Positions 44,077 through 57,829 of a stretch of 64,000 nucleotides of DNA are shown one piece after another. A model generated the notes under the pieces. The model ran no database searches, was not told where the DNA came from, and saw only the letters and a program-made list of their open reading frames with translations. Source of the stretch: Isosphaeraceae bacterium EP7 (GTDB taxonomy: Bacteria; Planctomycetota; Planctomycetia; Isosphaerales; Isosphaeraceae); assembly GCA_038400315.1 (NCBI GenBank), contig CP151667.1, positions 6,335,174-6,399,173 of the forward strand. The letters run 5' to 3'. The translations under genes and the position numbers were made by a program. Numbering within the stretch: position 1 is the first letter of the stretch; every line of letters begins with the position of its first letter.

Positions 44077-45219
44077 CTATCGGCCCGTCCGCCGCGTCTT
44101 CCGGCCGTCGACGAAGCTATCCAGCACAACCTTCCCCAGGTCATCCGAGCCGCAGTAGGCGGCCACGCCCTTGGTGACGCGGGCCATCTCCTCGACGAAA
44201 TTCACCAGGCTCGTGTAGAAGTAATCCTCGATCAGGGCGAAGCTCGACACTCGGATTCCCGCGGCGGAACAGCGGCGGGCCTCTTCCAGCGTGGCCCTGG
44301 CGGTCTTTTGCGCGGGGGGGTAGATCAGGACCACATCGCGACCCTCCAGGTGAGCCGTCGGCTCTCCGTCGGTGATAACGATGATCTGCTTGTTCGCGGC
44401 CGCCTGCTTGCCCAGCATGTTGCGGGCGAGCTTCAGGCCGGCATGGATGTTGGTGAAGTGCTGCGGGACCCGCTTGGGTGGCTCGTCCAGGCTGTATCGC
44501 AGGTTCACGCGGCTGTCGTAGATGCTCACCGGCTTGGGCGCCGAGTTCAGCAGCTCACGCTCGGTCATCGGCGTGGCATACGTGTAGAAGCCGATCATCT
44601 TCAGCCAGTCCTGGGCGTACTGCCCGCGTACCATGGCTTGCAGGGCCATGGCCACCTTCTTGGTCATGGCATACTTGCCATACCGGCTCATCGATCCGCT
44701 CATGTCGATGAGCAGGACGGTGGCGCAGCGGGCCTGATACTCCATCTCGTGGACGACGAAATCGTCCTGCTGGAGCCTGATCGGCGCGGTGGCCCCCTGG
44801 CGGGCCATCGCGTTCTTCAGGGTCTCGTGCAGGTTGAGGTTCGCCATGCTGTCGCCGAAGACGTACGGCCGCGAATCCTCGTGGCGGATGCTGCCGTCCC
44901 CCTTCTGCGGGGTCTCGTGCTTGCCGGCGCCGTCCTTGCGGAAGATCTGGAACAGGTGCGTGAGCGACGATTCCTGGATCCGGCGGATTCCCTTGGGGCT
45001 GACCTGCCACTGCCCCTTCTCGTCCTTCTCGATCAACCCTTCCTTGCGGATCAGGTCGAGCATCTCGGGCATGTCGTCGTTGTCGAACTCGTCCAGATTG
45101 CGCAGGACCTGGTCGCCGTACTGGAGCATGTAATCGGCGATCTGGTCGAACGCGGCGTCGGCCGACTGCGACTGGAAATCCTGCGAGCCGTCCCACTGGG
45201 TATATTCATATCGGGGCAT
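44077..45219 (-). CDS. VWA domain protein paired with a MoxR-type ATPase
   Basis: 380 residues, no signal peptide. Residues 1-150 are a mostly helical segment and 165-370 a VWA domain with a complete metal site: DMSGSM (172-177), a downstream threonine, and VITDGEPTA. It is encoded 72 bp after the AAA+ ATPase gene on the same strand. MoxR/VWA pairs act as chaperone systems that insert metals or assemble complexes. The target is unknown here. Confidence 0.85.
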   Translation of the reverse strand: MPRYEYTQWDGSQDFQSQSADAAFDQIADYMLQYGDQVLRNLDEFDNDDMPEMLDLIRKEGLIEKDEKGQWQVSPKGIRRIQESSLTHLFQIFRKDGAGKHETPQKGDGSIRHEDSRPYVFGDSMANLNLHETLKNAMARQGATAPIRLQQDDFVVHEMEYQARCATVLLIDMSGSMSRYGKYAMTKKVAMALQAMVRGQYAQDWLKMIGFYTYATPMTERELLNSAPKPVSIYDSRVNLRYSLDEPPKRVPQHFTNIHAGLKLARNMLGKQAAANKQIIVITDGEPTAHLEGRDVVLIYPPAQKTARATLEEARRCSAAGIRVSSFALIEDYFYTSLVNFVEEMARVTKGVAAYCGSDDLGKVVLDSFVDGRKTRRTGR

Positions 45220-45291
45220 CGCGGGGCGTGTCCTTCCTGCTCAGCTGTCGGACCGGATCGCATCACGCCGCATTCTGACCGCGGTGCCGGC

Positions 45292-46722
<1,431 letters not shown>

Positions 46723-46742
46723 AAGCTTGCAATCTCCGGATG

Positions 46743-46801
46743 CTCGCCCGGCGGCCCCCTTGGACGCGAGAAGGGCCGCCCGCGCCTTCGATTCGGGCGA
46801 G
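46743..46801 (-). promoter_or_regulatory. Nested stem upstream of the MoxR gene
   Basis: CTCGCCCG (46743-46750) pairs with CGGGCGAG (46794-46801), and inside it GGCGGCCC (46750-46757) pairs with GGGCCGCC (46773-46780). The structure would lie in the 5' leader of the ATPase gene, 21-79 nt before its start. It may be a leader hairpin; chance pairing is not excluded in such G/C-rich DNA. Confidence 0.25.
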
Positions 46802-46977
46802 AGCGAGTCACACGGTCATGCTAGGCACCCGTCCAGGGGATGTCAACGAACCCAGGCACCCGCCGATCCGTGCGGAAGGCCGCCAACGGCGCCCGCGGCC
46901 CCCTTCCCACCGGGCGTCCGTCCGCGAATGATTGGGACTTCGACCGAAGACACGACCGACCGCGGAGCTTCTCGCCG

Positions 46978-47298
46978 ATGATCGAATGGCTGGCCATCCC
47001 CGCCGTGCAGGCCCCCAAGCGGACGCTCAAAGACTGGGCGAAGGCGTTCGAGGATCTCGGCCAGTTCGCCGCGATCGTCCCCGAGCCCCCGGGTGCCTCC
47101 TGGCTCGAAATCCCGGCCCTCGGCCTGCGCGGGTTCGCCACCCACGAAGAATCGGGCCTGGAGGCGATCCTGTTCGAGATGAACGCCCAGGACCCGGAAG
47201 TCGCGCTGGCCGCGCTCGCCACGGCCGCCAAGAGCCTCGATTGGGAGATCCACGAGGACGACGACGACGGATCGGACGACGGTTCCGACGACGACTGA
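46978..47298 (+). CDS. Small acidic protein, unknown function (106 aa)
   Basis: A compact mixed alpha/beta protein (MIEWLAIPAVQAPKRTLKDW, LEIPALGLRGFATHEESGLE, DPEVALAALATAAKS) that ends in an Asp/Ser tail of about fifteen residues. No signal peptide or membrane segment. The ATG at 46978 has GGAG 12 nt upstream. It precedes the FG-GAP gene by 100 bp. Not recognised. Confidence 0.55.
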   Translation: MIEWLAIPAVQAPKRTLKDWAKAFEDLGQFAAIVPEPPGASWLEIPALGLRGFATHEESGLEAILFEMNAQDPEVALAALATAAKSLDWEIHEDDDDGSDDGSDDD

Positions 47299-47398
47299 GG
47301 CCCCGCACCGGGCAGGTCCACGCTTGATCCGGGGCCGCCGACCGGGCACCATCGGGAAATCAAACAATCCCGGCGAGCCCGATCGGAGCCCCCGACGC

Positions 47399-48601
47399 AT
47401 GAGACGCGCACTGAGCCTGATGACCCTCGCCGCTGCCGCATTCGCCGGCCCGGCCGACGCCGCCGAGCCCAAGTGGAAGAAGCACGACGTCAACGCCTCC
47501 AGCCCCTACGAGGCCGCGGGCGTCTTCGACGTCGACAATGACGGCAAGCTCGACATCGTCTCGGGCGCCTTCTGGTACAAGGCCCCCGACTGGGCCAAGT
47601 TCCCGGTCCGCGACGTGGCCAAGATGGGCACCTACTACAACTGCTTCTCCACCCTGCCGATGGACGTCAACGGCGACGGCAAGATCGACTTCATCAGCTG
47701 CGCCTACTTCTCCAAGAACGTCGGCTGGGTCGAGAACCCCGGCGAGCCCGGCAAGCCCTGGGCCTATCACGAGATCGACGTACCGGGCCCCAGCGAGGCC
47801 GCCGTCCTCGTCGACCTCACCGGCGACGGCATCCCCGAGATCCTGCCCAACACGGTCAACACCGTCGCCTGGTACCAGCTCGAGACCAAAGGGCCCAGCC
47901 CCAAGTTCCGCAAGTTCGACTTCGGCACCAAGGCCGCCGGCCACGGCGTCGGCTCGGGCGACGTGAACGGCGACGGCCGCGTGGACCTGCTCACTCCCAA
48001 GGGCTGGTTCGAAGCGCCCACCGACCCCGTCAACGCCACCTGGACCTGGCACCCCGAGTGGGAAGCCGGCACCGCGGGGATCCAGATGCTGGCCAAGGAC
48101 GTCGACGGCGACGGTCTCTCAGACGTCGTCTACGGCAACGGCCACGACTTCGGGCTCTTCTGGCTGAAGCAGGGCAAAGGGACAGACGGCGGCCGGACCT
48201 GGACCAAGGCCGTGATCGACCCCAAGCTTTCCTCGGTCCACGTCCTGCAATGGGCCGACCTGAACGGGGACGGCGCCGCCGACGAGTTGATCACCGGCAA
48301 GCGCGTTTACGCCCACGAGATCGAGCCGGGCATCACCGAAGGGTCGGTCGTCGGCTACTACCGCTTCGACAAGGCCACCAGCGCCTGGACCAAGCACGTC
48401 GTCTTCCAGGGCGAGCCGGCCAATAAAGACACGCCCGCCGAGGGGGGCAAGCGCGACGCCCAGAAGGACTTCCCCGCCGGGACCGCCGGGACCGGCCTCC
48501 AGGTCACCGCGGTCGACATCGACAAGGACGGCGACCTCGACCTCGTCTGCCCCGGAAAGAGCGGCCTTTACTACTTCGAGAACCTGGGCGACAAGCCCTG
48601 A
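47399..48601 (+). CDS. Secreted FG-GAP/VCBS repeat protein
   Basis: 400 residues with a signal peptide (MRRALSLMTLAAAAFAGPAD, cleavage near ADAAE). At least seven calcium-binding DxDxDG-like loops are spread evenly: DVDNDGKLD, DVNGDGKID, DLTGDGIPE, DVNGDGRVD, DVDGDGLSD, DLNGDGAAD and DIDKDGDLD. This is a seven-bladed FG-GAP propeller. Such proteins are common in planctomycetes and act extracellularly in binding or adhesion. A strong hairpin follows the stop. Confidence 0.88.
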   Translation: MRRALSLMTLAAAAFAGPADAAEPKWKKHDVNASSPYEAAGVFDVDNDGKLDIVSGAFWYKAPDWAKFPVRDVAKMGTYYNCFSTLPMDVNGDGKIDFISCAYFSKNVGWVENPGEPGKPWAYHEIDVPGPSEAAVLVDLTGDGIPEILPNTVNTVAWYQLETKGPSPKFRKFDFGTKAAGHGVGSGDVNGDGRVDLLTPKGWFEAPTDPVNATWTWHPEWEAGTAGIQMLAKDVDGDGLSDVVYGNGHDFGLFWLKQGKGTDGGRTWTKAVIDPKLSSVHVLQWADLNGDGAADELITGKRVYAHEIEPGITEGSVVGYYRFDKATSAWTKHVVFQGEPANKDTPAEGGKRDAQKDFPAGTAGTGLQVTAVDIDKDGDLDLVCPGKSGLYYFENLGDKP

Positions 48602-48619
48602 TCGGGCTTCGAACTCGAT

Positions 48620-48676
48620 CCGGGACGCCCCTCCAAACCCTCGCCGATCTGCGGGGGCCTGGAACGGGCGTCCCGG
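48620..48676 (+). terminator. Terminator-like hairpin after the FG-GAP gene
   Basis: CCGGGACGCCC (48620-48630) and GGGCGTCCCGG (48666-48676) form a perfect 11-bp stem with a 35-nt loop, followed by CTTTTGT. It separates the FG-GAP gene from sucC. Confidence 0.6.
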
Positions 48677-48771
48677 CTTTTGTATAACGAAGGCCCGACC
48701 GAAGCCCGCATGCCAACGGCCCCGCCGCGCCGCGACGAGACGCACCCGACCCCCGAAGGCCAAAGCTCCCG

Positions 48772-50022
48772 ATGAAAGTCCACGAATATCAGGCGAAGGA
48801 CCTGCTCAAGGCCGCCGGGGTCGCAGTGCCCGACGGCATCGTCGCCACCACGCCCGATGAGGCGGCCGAGGCTTATGACAAGCTCGGCGGCGGCCTGATC
48901 GTCGTCAAGGCGCAGGTCCACGCCGGCGGGCGAGGCAAAGGCGTCGCCATCGACGCCGATGCCGACCACGACAACGCCCTGCTCATCGCCAGCGGCAAGC
49001 TGCCCCGGCCCGACGGCATGGCCAAGGGCGTGCAGCTGGTCAAGACCCGCGACGACGCCAAGAAGGCCGCCGCGGGCCTGCTGGGCAAGACGCTCGTCAC
49101 CTACCAGACCGGCGCAGTCGGCCAGCTCATCTCCAAGGTCCTCATCACGGTCGGCCACGACATCGTGCGTGAGCTCTACCTCGGCCTGGCCGTCGACCGC
49201 GAGACCAAGTCCGCCGTCCTGATGGCCTCCACCGAGGGGGGCGTCGAGATCGAGACCGTCGCCTTCGAGAGCCCCGAGAAGATCCACAAAGAGGCGGTCG
49301 ACATCGGCCTCGGACTGGCCGATTTCCAGGCCCGCAAGGTCAGCCGGTCGCTTGGCCTGAAGGGCGACAGCGCCAAGAAGGGCGAAGTCCTCTTCAAGTC
49401 GTTCGTCAAGTTCTTCCTCGACTCCGACGCGTCGCTCGCCGAGATCAACCCCCTGATCGTCACCGACAAGGGCGACGTCCTGGCCCTCGACGCAAAGCTG
49501 AACTTCGACGACAACGCGTTGTTCCGCCACAAGGACATCGCCGCCCTGCTGGACGTCGCCGAGGAAGACCCCAACGAGCTGCGTGCCGGCAAGTCGGGCC
49601 TCAGCTACGTGAGCCTCGACGGCGACATCGCCTGCCTGGTCAATGGTGCCGGCCTGGCCATGAGCACCATGGACCTGATCAAGCACCACGGCGGAGATCC
49701 CGCCAACTTCCTCGACGTCGGCGGCGGAGCCAACAAGGACCAGGTCCTCGAAGCCTTCCGCATCCTGCTGGGCACCCCGAACGTGAAGGCCGTGCTGGTC
49801 AACATCTTCGGCGGGATCATGAAGTGCGACATCATCGCCGCGGCCCTGCTGGCCGCTTACGATGAGATCGACTTCCGCGTCCCCCTGGTCGTCCGCCTGG
49901 AAGGGACGAACGTGGAGCTGGGCAAGAAGATGCTGGAAGAGAGCGGCCGCAAGATCATCACCGCAACGGGCCTGACCGAGGCCGCGCAGAAGGTTGTGGC
50001 CGCCGCCAAGGGCGCCGCCTGA
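48772..50022 (+). CDS. sucC: Succinyl-CoA ligase, ADP-forming, beta subunit
   Basis: 416 residues, slightly longer than usual (about 390-400). The ATP-grasp domain begins [20 protein letters not shown] and contains [13 protein letters not shown]; the C-terminal CoA-ligase half has NINPL-type Mg site (seen as LAEINPLIV), FLDVGGGA and [13 protein letters not shown]. With sucD it forms the TCA-cycle enzyme that makes ATP from succinyl-CoA in the cytoplasm. It is followed by a hairpin and then sucD, with a gap of 138 bp. Confidence 0.97.
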   Translation: MKVHEYQAKDLLKAAGVAVPDGIVATTPDEAAEAYDKLGGGLIVVKAQVHAGGRGKGVAIDADADHDNALLIASGKLPRPDGMAKGVQLVKTRDDAKKAAAGLLGKTLVTYQTGAVGQLISKVLITVGHDIVRELYLGLAVDRETKSAVLMASTEGGVEIETVAFESPEKIHKEAVDIGLGLADFQARKVSRSLGLKGDSAKKGEVLFKSFVKFFLDSDASLAEINPLIVTDKGDVLALDAKLNFDDNALFRHKDIAALLDVAEEDPNELRAGKSGLSYVSLDGDIACLVNGAGLAMSTMDLIKHHGGDPANFLDVGGGANKDQVLEAFRILLGTPNVKAVLVNIFGGIMKCDIIAAALLAAYDEIDFRVPLVVRLEGTNVELGKKMLEESGRKIITATGLTEAAQKVVAAAKGAA

Positions 50023-50037
50023 GCCCGAGCCACGCGA

Positions 50038-50070
50038 GGACGCCCCCGGCGAGACCCGCGGGGGGCGTCC
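50038..50070 (+). terminator. Hairpin between sucC and sucD
   Basis: GGACGCCCCC (50038-50047) pairs exactly with GGGGGCGTCC (50061-50070) around a 13-nt loop, 16 bp after sucC. There is no U-run. It may be a partial terminator or an mRNA-stabilising element that sets the SucC:SucD ratio; the core GGACGCCC/GGGCGTCC is shared with the hairpin before sucC. Confidence 0.45.
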
Positions 50071-50160
50071 ATCCAGATCCGGCCCCCGGCCCGAGCCACC
50101 GCATCGCACACCGGACCTACCGACCCAAGTCCCAGACCGGCCCGAGATGAGCACGCCTTC

Positions 50161-51045
50161 ATGAGTATCCTCGTCGACAAGAACACCCGGCTGATCTGCC
50201 AGGGGATCACGGGCAAGGCCGGGGCGTTCCACTCGGAACAGTGCCGCGACTACGGCACGAACCTCGTCGGCGGCGTCACCCCCGGCCGCGGCGGCAACAC
50301 CACCCTGGGCGTCCCCGTCTTCGACGGCTGCGACGAGGCCGTCAAGGCCACCGGCGCCAACGCCACCATGATCTTCGTCCCCCCGCCCGGGGCCGCCGAC
50401 GCGATCCTCGAAGCCGCCGACGCCGGCATCAAGCTCATCGTCGCCATCACCGAGGGCATCCCCGTCCTCGACATGGCCCGCGCCGTCGCCTACCTCAAGG
50501 CCCACCACCCCGACGTCCGCCTGATCGGCCCCAACTGCCCCGGCGTCATCACCCCTGGGCAGTGCAAGATCGGCATCATGCCGGGCTACATCCACAAGCC
50601 GGGCCGCGTTGGCCTGGTCAGCCGGTCGGGCACCCTCACGTATGAAGGTGTCTGGCAGCTCACCAGCCTGGGCATCGGCCAGAGCACCTGCGTCGGCATC
50701 GGCGGAGACCCCATCAACGGGTCGAGCTTCTCCGACATCCTGGAGATGTTCCAGAACGACCCCGACACCGACGCCGTCCTGATGATGGGCGAGATCGGCG
50801 GCAATGCCGAGGAGCAGGCCGCGGGCCTGAAGGCCTCGGGCAAGTTCACCAAGCCGATGGCCGCCTTCATCGCCGGCCAGACCGCCCCCCCCGGCAAGCG
50901 CATGGGCCACGCAGGCGCCATCATCTCCGGCGGGTCGGGCAAGGCGTCCGACAAGATCGACGCCCTCGAGGCCGCCGGCATCCTGGTCGCCAAGAGCCCC
51001 GCCGACATGGGCATCACCCTCCAGGCCGCCCTCAAGGCGGGCTGA
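50161..51045 (+). CDS. sucD: Succinyl-CoA ligase, alpha subunit
   Basis: 294 residues, normal length. The CoA-binding Rossmann part contains [12 protein letters not shown] and [10 protein letters not shown], and the phosphohistidine site is [10 protein letters not shown] (His250). It binds CoA and is phosphorylated during the reaction with SucC. No Shine-Dalgarno is evident; the leader GAGCACGCCTTC just before the ATG is nearly repeated before the downstream NUDIX gene. Confidence 0.97.
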   Translation: MSILVDKNTRLICQGITGKAGAFHSEQCRDYGTNLVGGVTPGRGGNTTLGVPVFDGCDEAVKATGANATMIFVPPPGAADAILEAADAGIKLIVAITEGIPVLDMARAVAYLKAHHPDVRLIGPNCPGVITPGQCKIGIMPGYIHKPGRVGLVSRSGTLTYEGVWQLTSLGIGQSTCVGIGGDPINGSSFSDILEMFQNDPDTDAVLMMGEIGGNAEEQAAGLKASGKFTKPMAAFIAGQTAPPGKRMGHAGAIISGGSGKASDKIDALEAAGILVAKSPADMGITLQAALKAG

Positions 51046-51071
51046 GCAAGGTCGTCTCCTCGACCAATCCA

Positions 51072-51108
51072 GGGCCGATTGCTTGGCACCCTCCCGAGCA
51101 ACCGGCCC
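51072..51108 (+). terminator. Hairpin after sucD
   Basis: GGGCCGATTGCT (51072-51083) pairs with AGCAACCGGCCC (51097-51108), one mismatch, 13-nt loop, 26 bp after the sucD stop. No U-run. Confidence 0.45.
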
Positions 51109-51167
51109 GGTCCACATTCCGGGGGTCGACCGCCCTACCCCCCGATCGCCGGCGCGAGCACACCTTC

Positions 51168-51737
51168 ATGTCCACGCCCGACGCCGAGAACCCCTGGACC
51201 ACCCGGTCCAGCCGCCCCATCTACGACAACGCCTGGATCGCCGTCCGCGAAGACCAGGTCACCCGGCCCGACGGCCAGCCCGGCATCTACGGCGTCGTCC
51301 ACTTCAAGCACACGGCCATTGGCGTACTGCCCGTCGACGACCAGGGGCGAGTCTGGCTCGTCGGCCAGCATCGCTACCCGCTGGGCAACTATTCCTGGGA
51401 AATCCCCGAAGGGGGCGCCGACGACGGCGAGACCCCCGAGCAGGCCGCCCGCCGCGAACTCCTGGAAGAGACCGGCCTCGTCGCCGCCCACCTGGAGCCG
51501 ATCGCCACCTCGCACCTCTCCAACTCCGTCAGCGACGAGGTCGCCTACCTCTTCCGCGCCACCGGCCTGACCCTCGGCGAAAGCTCCCCCGAGGGGACCG
51601 AGCGCCTGGAAGTCCGCCAAGTCGAGTGGGACGAGGCCTGGGCAATGGTCAAGGAGGGCCGGATCACCGACTCCATGTCCCTCATCGCCCTGCTGTCCGA
51701 GGCCGTCCGCCGCGGAACTCCGCCGTTGACCGGCTAG
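51168..51737 (+). CDS. NUDIX hydrolase, probable ADP-ribose pyrophosphatase
   Basis: 189 residues. The Nudix box GX5EX7REUXEEXGU is complete at 82-104 (GGADDGETPEQAARRELLEE). Before it, VWLVGQHRYPLGNYSWEIPE matches the ADP-ribose pyrophosphatase subgroup (QYR...WELPAG-like). It hydrolyses a nucleoside-diphosphate derivative, most likely ADP-ribose, in the cytoplasm. Length is typical. It follows sucD by 122 bp with a hairpin between. Confidence 0.9.
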   Translation: MSTPDAENPWTTRSSRPIYDNAWIAVREDQVTRPDGQPGIYGVVHFKHTAIGVLPVDDQGRVWLVGQHRYPLGNYSWEIPEGGADDGETPEQAARRELLEETGLVAAHLEPIATSHLSNSVSDEVAYLFRATGLTLGESSPEGTERLEVRQVEWDEAWAMVKEGRITDSMSLIALLSEAVRRGTPPLTG

Positions 51738-51754
51738 ACCAAACGCGAAGGCCG

Positions 51755-51788
51755 GGCCGAGTCGCCATGCGGGCGTCTCGACTCGGCC
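51755..51788. terminator. Bidirectional hairpin between convergent genes
   Basis: GGCCGAGTCG (51755-51764) and CGACTCGGCC (51779-51788) form a perfect 10-bp stem with a 14-nt loop in the 89-bp gap between the NUDIX and amidase stops, so it can serve both strands. Confidence 0.6.
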
Positions 51789-51826
51789 ATTGGTCGCGGC
51801 TCGGGCTTGAAAAGCAGGCGAGTTGC

Positions 51827-52852
51827 TCAGCGGGAGGCGATGCCGCGGACGCCGAGGATGGATTGCGAGGGGAAGTGCTTGCCGGGGCAAGCGGCCGGGC
51901 TGTCGGACAGGTCGGCGTGGGTGCCGACGTGGTCGGCGGGAATCTTGTAATGGTCGGTCAGGTAGGCGACGAGCGCCTTGGCGGCGGCGATCTGCTTGGG
52001 GGTGGGGGGCTTGTCGTCCAGGTCGCCCACCAGGCAGATGCCGATGCCGTCTTCGTTCATGCGCTGGTCACGGGCGTTGCGGGTGTGCACGCCCCCCTTC
52101 TGGTTCGCCCAGCGGCGGGCGACCTCGATCTGGCCGTCGGGGCTGTCGGTGCCGTTGCCGATGACGAAGTGGTAGCCGCAGCCGTCGAAGCCCAGGGCCT
52201 TGCGGTGTTCGCGGTCGATCTGGTCGAGACCGCCTTCGCTGTGGGCGCTGTGGTGCAGCACGACATACTTCCAGGGCCGGTCGGCCTTGGGCGGGGCGAA
52301 CAGGTCGCCCGGGTCGTTGACCAGCGGGCGGACCACCTCGGCCGGGGTCAGCTTGCGCTGCTTGGCGGCGGTCGTACGCCGCTTCGACGAGCGGGCGGCG
52401 CTGGGGGGGACCAGTTCGGGGCGAGGCTCGTCAATCTTGGGGATCACGTCGTTGTCGCTGGTGCCGCTGCTGGGGGCCACCTTGGCGTCAAGTGACGGCT
52501 CGCCCGTGGAGCCCCCGCGAGACGCGGCCGGCGGCGATTCGGGCACCGCGTTGGCCGGCTCAAGCCCGCCGATCGACGGCTCGACGACCGTGGAGGACTC
52601 CCCGGCGTCGCCCGGCACGACGGTCGTGACGCCCGAAGAGACGCCGACAGGCGAGTCGCCGCAGCCGCCGGGGACGTTGCACGGGGCGGCCACCGCGGCG
52701 GGGGCACCCATATACACCGGACGCATCGAGGCGCGTTTGTGGCTGCATCCCGGGCCGGAGATGATCAGGCAGGCGGCCGCCAGGCCGGCGGGGGCGGACA
52801 TCCAGGTCGGTACGGCGCGCAGGGCGGACGCGGCCATCTGGAAGAGGGCCAT
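51827..52852 (-). CDS. N-acetylmuramoyl-L-alanine amidase (amidase_2/PGRP type)
   Basis: 341 residues. A hydrophobic N-terminus (20-33) ends at C36 (ISGPGC), so it may be a lipoprotein, though the lipobox is weak. A Pro/Ser/Ala-rich linker runs to about 175. The zinc amidase domain (190-335) has YVVLHHSAHS (first ligand), GYHFVIGNG, and THADLSDSPAACPGKHFP (second ligand and the Cys ligand). It cleaves the lactyl-amide bond in peptidoglycan, acting in wall turnover in the periplasm. Its presence agrees with planctomycetes having peptidoglycan. Confidence 0.9.
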   Translation of the reverse strand: MALFQMAASALRAVPTWMSAPAGLAAACLIISGPGCSHKRASMRPVYMGAPAAVAAPCNVPGGCGDSPVGVSSGVTTVVPGDAGESSTVVEPSIGGLEPANAVPESPPAASRGGSTGEPSLDAKVAPSSGTSDNDVIPKIDEPRPELVPPSAARSSKRRTTAAKQRKLTPAEVVRPLVNDPGDLFAPPKADRPWKYVVLHHSAHSEGGLDQIDREHRKALGFDGCGYHFVIGNGTDSPDGQIEVARRWANQKGGVHTRNARDQRMNEDGIGICLVGDLDDKPPTPKQIAAAKALVAYLTDHYKIPADHVGTHADLSDSPAACPGKHFPSQSILGVRGIASR

Positions 52853-53298
52853 GAGGGCATCTCCGGTCGGAACACACGGGGAATTTGTTCGAGAGGCGAC
52901 GACTCTCGCGACGGAACTTCCTAGAGCAATCAGGAGGCCAGCCCCCGACGAAAAACCTTCAAAGTCCGCCGCCAGAATCCTGGATTCGACTGAAGTCTAC
53001 ACCCCGATTGGACGATAGGTCGGCAATCGAAAGAAAATTTTCCGATTCCCCTCAAGACCCAGGCCCCGCCGACCGACGACCCGAAGTCATCTTGACACGC
53101 CCTTCTTGTCAATCGTTCAAACCTGCCGTCCGCCACTCCTCATGACAGGCCGCCACCCGGCGCGTTATCCTGTCCCCTTCCATCGCGCCAACCCCCCGTC
53201 GACCCGGGCGCGACTCACATCGATGACAGCGGAGGAGGCGTCTCGCCCCCGGCGCGCCCCGCGCGACCGGCCCCCGCGCGACGCGAAGGCCTGCACCC
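52853..53298. other. Divergent intergenic region, amidase and leuS promoters
   Basis: 446 bp between the amidase and leuS starts. TTGACA (53092-53097) and TGTCAA (53107-53112) form a short inverted repeat with a 9-nt spacer; TTGACA could be a -35 box but no convincing -10 follows. An AT-rich AAAATTTT patch lies near 53033. No T-box leader, RNA gene or convincing coding sequence. Confidence 0.35.
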
Positions 53299-56202
<2,904 letters not shown>

Positions 56203-56311
56203 CGTTGCCCCCCGCCCTCGGTTCACATCTCCTCCACGGCCAACGAAGCCGGCGCCCCGGCCCTGTCCGCCGGGCGCCCGGCCCGCCCGGCCCCCAGCGC
56301 AGGTCCGACCC

Positions 56312-57289
56312 ATGACGAAGCACCCCATCCTCCGCGAGTTCAAGAACTCGGCCTTCATCATCGCCGGCATCCTCTCGGCGGCCTTCGGCCTCCACGGTTT
56401 TCTGCTCCCCGAAGGCCCGGCGCACGTCGCCGCCCATGGGGCCCCGGTCGAAACCACGAACCCACTCGACACTCACTCCAGGCCGAAGCTCGACGCCGAA
56501 GGCAATTCGCTGGTCAAGGTGGATGATCATGAGATCCACTTCATCGACGGCGGCGTCACCGGCATCTCGATGCTCGTCGCCAAGCTCTTCGGCATCCCCC
56601 TATCGGTGCTCCTGCTCGTCATCAACCTGCCGTTCATCGCGGTGGGATACAAGCAGATCGGCTGGGCCTTCGCCCTGCGCAGCGCCCTGGCCATCGGCGG
56701 GCTGTCGATCTGCCTGGCCACGATCCACTTCCCCGACGTCACGCCGGACAACCTGCTGACGGCCGTCTTCGGCGGCTTCTTCATCGGCGCCGGCATCGGC
56801 CTGGCCATCCGGGGCGGGGCCGTGCTCGACGGCACCGACATCGCGGCGCTGCTCATCAGCAAGAAGAGCTTCGTCCTGAGGGTCGGCGACGTCATCCTCG
56901 GCCTGAACATCGTCATCTTCCTGACGGCCGCCTTCGTCCTGGGCGTCGAGAGCGCCCTCTACTCGATCCTCACCTACGTCTCCGCCTCCAAGACCCTCGA
57001 CTTCATCCTCCACGGCATCGAGGAATACACCGCCATCACGATCATCTCGGAGAAGAGCGAGCCGATCCGCAAGGCGATCATCGAGGTCCTGGGCCGAGGG
57101 GTCACCATCTACAAGGGGCGACGCGGGATGTCCGGGGATGACCAGGACATCCTCTATTGCGTCGTCACCCGCCTGGAAATCGGCAAGGTCAAGATGATCA
57201 TCCAGGACATCGACAAGGCCGCCTTCACCATGGTCTACCCGCTCACCGACGTCACGGGCGGCGTGCTCAAGAAGTCGGGCCTGCACTGA
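56312..57289 (+). CDS. YitT family membrane protein (DUF161-DUF2179)
   Basis: 325 residues with five to six membrane helices (up to residue ~225) and a C-terminal cytoplasmic DUF2179 domain (~230-320; AITIISEKSEPIRKAIIEVL, GVTIYKGRRGMSG). FIDGGVTGIS is the family signature. A ~50-residue hydrophilic insertion (residues ~32-80) precedes it, where most homologues have only a short loop. Function of YitT proteins is poorly known (a transporter-like fold). It lies 109 bp after leuS. Confidence 0.85.
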   Translation: MTKHPILREFKNSAFIIAGILSAAFGLHGFLLPEGPAHVAAHGAPVETTNPLDTHSRPKLDAEGNSLVKVDDHEIHFIDGGVTGISMLVAKLFGIPLSVLLLVINLPFIAVGYKQIGWAFALRSALAIGGLSICLATIHFPDVTPDNLLTAVFGGFFIGAGIGLAIRGGAVLDGTDIAALLISKKSFVLRVGDVILGLNIVIFLTAAFVLGVESALYSILTYVSASKTLDFILHGIEEYTAITIISEKSEPIRKAIIEVLGRGVTIYKGRRGMSGDDQDILYCVVTRLEIGKVKMIIQDIDKAAFTMVYPLTDVTGGVLKKSGLH

Positions 57290-57301
57290 GGCGGAGGCCG
57301 C

Positions 57302-57667
57302 CTACCGCACCGAGGCGGCGTCGAAGTGGGGGTTCTCGACGATCGAGAACGTGTTGCCGAATGGGTCTTCCACCGACGCCACCTTGATTCCTCCCCCCAC
57401 GTCGCGCACCTCTTCGAAGACCCGGGCCCCCAGCTCGACCAGCCGCTTCAGCTCAGCCTCGGCGTCGGGCACGCCCCAGTAGGCCTGCACGCCGTGAGAG
57501 CCGGGGGTGCCATCCGGGACCAGGCCCAGCTCGAACCCGCCCACCGTGTATCCCACATAGAAGGGCTGGTCGAAGTACGGCTCGACGCCCAGCACCGCCC
57601 CATACCAGGCCTTGGCCGCCGCAAGGTCTTTCGCCGGATAGATCGCCGATCGCAAGCCCTGGATCAT
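57302..57667 (-). CDS. VOC (glyoxalase/bleomycin resistance) family protein
   Basis: 121 residues with two beta-alpha-beta-beta-beta modules: IYPAKDLAAAKAWYGAVLGV and VQAYWGVPDAEAELKRLVEL, ending VASVEDPFGNTFSIVENPHF, a typical metal-site strand. The start at 57667 (MIQGLRS) precedes the conserved module. The role (isomerase, dioxygenase or binding protein) cannot be read. Convergent with YitT, divergent from the Hsp70 gene. Confidence 0.85.
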   Translation of the reverse strand: MIQGLRSAIYPAKDLAAAKAWYGAVLGVEPYFDQPFYVGYTVGGFELGLVPDGTPGSHGVQAYWGVPDAEAELKRLVELGARVFEEVRDVGGGIKVASVEDPFGNTFSIVENPHFDAASVR

Positions 57668-57829
57668 CGGATCAACCCTCGTCGCCCCGGTTAGCCCGCG
57701 TCGCCGACGCCCTCGTGGCGATCCGCGTGCCATCTCTCGTCTATACTAATGGACGCGGCGGGCGATGAGACCGGGGCCGCCCCGGGTCGTCGCCCACCGA
57801 CGCTTCGAATCTACGGGACTGGAACGGTT

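Noticed and set aside
48571-51117. Long minus-strand open frame opposite sucC and sucD
   Set aside because: Gly/Asp/Val-rich shadow with no motif; sucC and sucD are certain.
56448-56475. Remnant of the 41-bp repeat inside YitT (CGAAACCACGAACCCACTC)
   Set aside because: Differs by a 3-bp insertion and stands alone; resemblance may be chance.
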